In this document: positions 6,120 through 7,668 of the stretch, piece by piece | Layout: the number at the start of each line of letters is the position of its first letter | Position numbering within the stretch: the stretch's first letter is position 1 | Assembly: GCA_044338255.1 (NCBI GenBank) | Contig: JBIILZ010000152.1 | Location: 1 to 7,668 of the forward strand | From: CAIUVD01 sp044338255 | Lineage (GTDB): Bacteria > Planctomycetota > UBA11346 | Length of the DNA stretch: 7,668 nt | Direction: 5' to 3' | Made by a program: the position numbers and the translations under genes | Notes under the pieces: model-generated | The model's input: only the letters and a program-made list of their open reading frames with translations | What the model was told of the DNA's origin: nothing | Databases searched by the model: none

Positions 6120-7361
6120 TCATGAGGTGCGGCCTGCGGTCACCGGCCCGACGCCGTCGTCGTCGAAACGCAGCTCCATCAGCGGCGTCCACGGCAGTTT
6201 GACCATGCCCAAGGGGATCGGCGTGGTGGCGATCAGCACGTCGAGCTGATTGCGCCCGAGGGCGATGTCCCAGGCCGTTCCACGATGACGAATGCGCGCG
6301 CTGCGACGCATGAAATGGTCGCGGATCAAGGGATCGCCATGCGCACGAAGACCGGGCACGGCCATGGCGAATGAGCGCAAGAGCTGATGTGCCGGCGCCG
6401 CCAACAGGGCTGCGACTTCGGCCGTTCCGCGTAGCGGTGGCGGATATTCAGTGCCGTAGGGATCGAGTCCGATGAGCAGACGTAGGAGCGGATCATGCCA
6501 TGCGCTCTCGGCCAGTTCGGGAGGAATTGCCAACCGGAGCAGCTCGCCGCGTGCACGCAGTACCGCCGTGTCGCTCTCGGCGCCGAGGATCGACACGACT
6601 TCGCGCATGGCCGGCGCCAGCCAAGGGTGGAGCAGCACCAGCCCACCAACAGCGGACACGAGGTGCTCCTGAGAAGTTGTCTTCGCCACCGATGCTGTTG
6701 CCGGTGCCGTGGTCTGCGGTGCGACCGTTGCCGGAGCTGCAACTGGGCGCCGCTGTGAAGCCCGTTCGAACAAGGCCAAGACCTCGTCCACCGTCGGCGT
6801 TGCTCCCTTCCACGGCGGGCGCACGCCGACGCGAGCGGCGGCGGCGCTGTGCAGCCAGCGCAGGCCTTCGGCGATCAGTGCGGGTTGGTCCAAGCTGGCT
6901 GGTTGGAGGCGTCCGGAAGCGACCAGCGCCAGGGCGCTGAGGTCCCCCGATTCCGTCATCTCCTGGGCAAGTTCCGCCCTCAACCGCTGGCGATCGTGCA
7001 GCATTTCGATGGCAATCATTGACAATGGCAGACCTGCTTGGCCGGCGGTCAGACAGAAGGTGCGTGCTCGGCTGCGTCGGCTGCGCCAGCGGGCCATGAC
7101 TTCGGTCGCCGCCGCGGCATTCCTGGCCACGGCACTGGTCGCGACGGCACTGGTCGCCGAAGAATTGCTCGCGACGGCACTGGTCGCCACGGCACTGGTC
7201 GTCGAGGAATTGCTCAGCGGTGTGATTGGAGGATGAGAGACGGTCACCGTCTCCGCGTTCGTCGGTGGCTCGGATCGCGTGCTGGAAAGGTGCTCCTGCT
7301 GGTCGATGACTGACTGTTCTCGGCCAGGGCTGCTCGACGATTCAGATTCCTGCGCTGGCAA
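6120..7361 (-). CDS. Contractile injection system tape-measure-like protein, C-terminal part (Afp14/Pvc14-like); N-terminus uncertain
   Basis: The frame gives 413 residues from a TTG (7359-7361) that has no ribosome binding site, so the start is doubtful. The last 170 residues carry what I recognise as the conserved end of CIS tape-measure proteins: GGLVLLHPWL (HPW at 245-247), then RGELLRLAI and LLIGLDPYG, a helical stretch with LLRSFAMAVPGLR, and the terminal block PIPLGMVKLPWTPLMEL (PW at 390-391). Before this come a helical region (about 85-200), a Pro/Ala/Thr linker (about 203-232), and at the N-terminus a Ser/Thr/Ala linker with a 15-residue repeat (50-64 and 65-79). The N-terminal domain usual in this family is missing. 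Such proteins set tube length and reach through its lumen. The frame continues without a stop back to 7557-7559, and another frame continues from there to the window edge, suggesting a frameshifted longer gene. The PAAR gene follows 39 bases downstream. Family call moderate to good; extent uncertain. Confidence 0.7.
   Translation of the reverse strand: MPAQESESSSSPGREQSVIDQQEHLSSTRSEPPTNAETVTVSHPPITPLSNSSTTSAVATSAVASNSSATSAVATSAVARNAAAATEVMARWRSRRSRARTFCLTAGQAGLPLSMIAIEMLHDRQRLRAELAQEMTESGDLSALALVASGRLQPASLDQPALIAEGLRWLHSAAAARVGVRPPWKGATPTVDEVLALFERASQRRPVAAPATVAPQTTAPATASVAKTTSQEHLVSAVGGLVLLHPWLAPAMREVVSILGAESDTAVLRARGELLRLAIPPELAESAWHDPLLRLLIGLDPYGTEYPPPLRGTAEVAALLAAPAHQLLRSFAMAVPGLRAHGDPLIRDHFMRRSARIRHRGTAWDIALGRNQLDVLIATTPIPLGMVKLPWTPLMELRFDDDGVGPVTAGRTS
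7126..7215 (-). repeat. Two 45-bp in-frame tandem repeats built from 15-bp units
   Basis: On the plus strand 7126-7170 and 7171-7215 are near-identical. Each is two copies of a GC[CG]ACGGCACTGGTC 15-mer followed by one variant ending GAATTGCTC, giving the order A-A-B-A-A-B. In the tape-measure frame on the minus strand each 45-bp unit encodes SNSS followed by [TA]TSAVATSAVA, so two 15-residue blocks (residues 50-64 and 65-79). The unit is a multiple of three, so copy-number change would lengthen or shorten the linker without breaking the frame. Confidence 0.9.
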
Positions 7362-7668
7362 AGCGGCGGCGGAGTTCGCGCTGGAATGCGGGTCGAGGGA
7401 GCGCCGCTCGTCGGCCTGGTTTCCTGTCTGGGGTGATGCGGATTGGTCTTCGACGGTGGCTGCCGGTGATCGATCGCGCGCCGTCGGTAGTTCCGATACG
7501 CTCGTGGCCTCGGGTTGCGGTTGAGCCAGCGCAGATGGTGCATCTGGTGTGGAGTCTCAAAACCTTGGCCGGTCCAGTCTCAATACTCTGGCCAGTTGTT
7601 GGGGTTGGTGTAGCGGTCTGATCAGGTTTGGCTATGGTGCAGGTGTGCCGGTCGGAGGGAGGAACCCA
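7362..7668 (-). other. Probable upstream continuation of the tape-measure gene, apparently frameshifted near 7557
   Basis: Reading the minus strand, the tape-measure frame stays open from 7361 back to a TGA at 7557-7559. The 65 intervening codons encode a Ser/Pro/Ala/Gln-rich linker like the one that follows (for example DSTPDAPSALAQPQPEATS), with no ATG, GTG or TTG before 7361. From 7558 to the window edge a different minus frame is open and reads as similar Pro/Thr-rich linker (AKPDQTATPTPTTGQ, then SIETGPAKVL); the other two minus frames have stops there (7632-7634 and 7580-7582). Dropping one base just after codon 7558-7560 joins the two into an uninterrupted protein. The likely cause is a one-base insertion or sequencing error, so the gene may be broken or longer than it appears. 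The N-terminal domain would lie beyond 7668. Confidence 0.45.

Noticed and set aside
7126..7215. Repeats considered as a CRISPR-like array
   Set aside because: The units are directly abutting with no unique spacers and keep the reading frame of a protein.

Overview
The window is GC-rich, densely coding bacterial DNA. Codon usage and arrangement suggest a proteobacterium, but nothing in the sequence fixes the taxon, and this is a low-confidence guess. I read it as the edge of a contractile injection system locus of the extracellular type (eCIS; relatives are Afp of Serratia and PVC of Photorhabdus). Three proteins support this reading: a two-module AAA+ ATPase with an N-terminal winged-helix domain (Afp15/Pvc15-like), a PAAR spike-tip protein, and the C-terminal part of a CIS tape-measure protein (Afp14/Pvc14-like). 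Sheath, tube, baseplate and cap genes are not in the window. They would be expected beyond position 7668, upstream of the minus-strand tape-measure gene.

Layout: positions 1-621 hold no convincing gene. This stretch is a leader with a relatively AT-rich part (about 110-260) and several short palindromes and hairpins. Positions 622-5761 form a tightly packed plus-strand operon of three genes: a 236-residue winged-helix-like protein of unknown function, the AAA+ ATPase (659 residues) and a membrane-embedded patatin-like phospholipase (818 residues). Both gene junctions are 4-base ATGA overlaps, so the three products are probably translationally coupled. Converging on this operon with only 19 bases between stop codons is a minus-strand unit: tape-measure protein (stop at 6120), then PAAR protein (6080-5781). 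No intrinsic terminator is visible at the convergence point.

Possible joint function (inference): in known eCIS the AAA+ ATPase is needed for particle assembly or cargo handling, PAAR caps the spike, and the tape measure sets tube length. The unusual member is the patatin-like lipase. It has a complete Ser-Asp dyad but about six predicted membrane segments inserted between the catalytic elements, and it is co-translated with the ATPase. It could be an effector, a producer-cell lysis/release factor, or a membrane-defence factor; the sequence does not decide.

The tape-measure gene has a second oddity. Its reading frame has no good start, runs back to an in-frame stop at 7557-7559, and a neighbouring frame stays open from there to the window edge with similar Pro/Thr/Ser-rich content. 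This is what a +1 frameshift (mutation or sequencing error) would leave. The same gene carries two perfectly phased 45-bp tandem repeats in a Ser/Thr/Ala linker.
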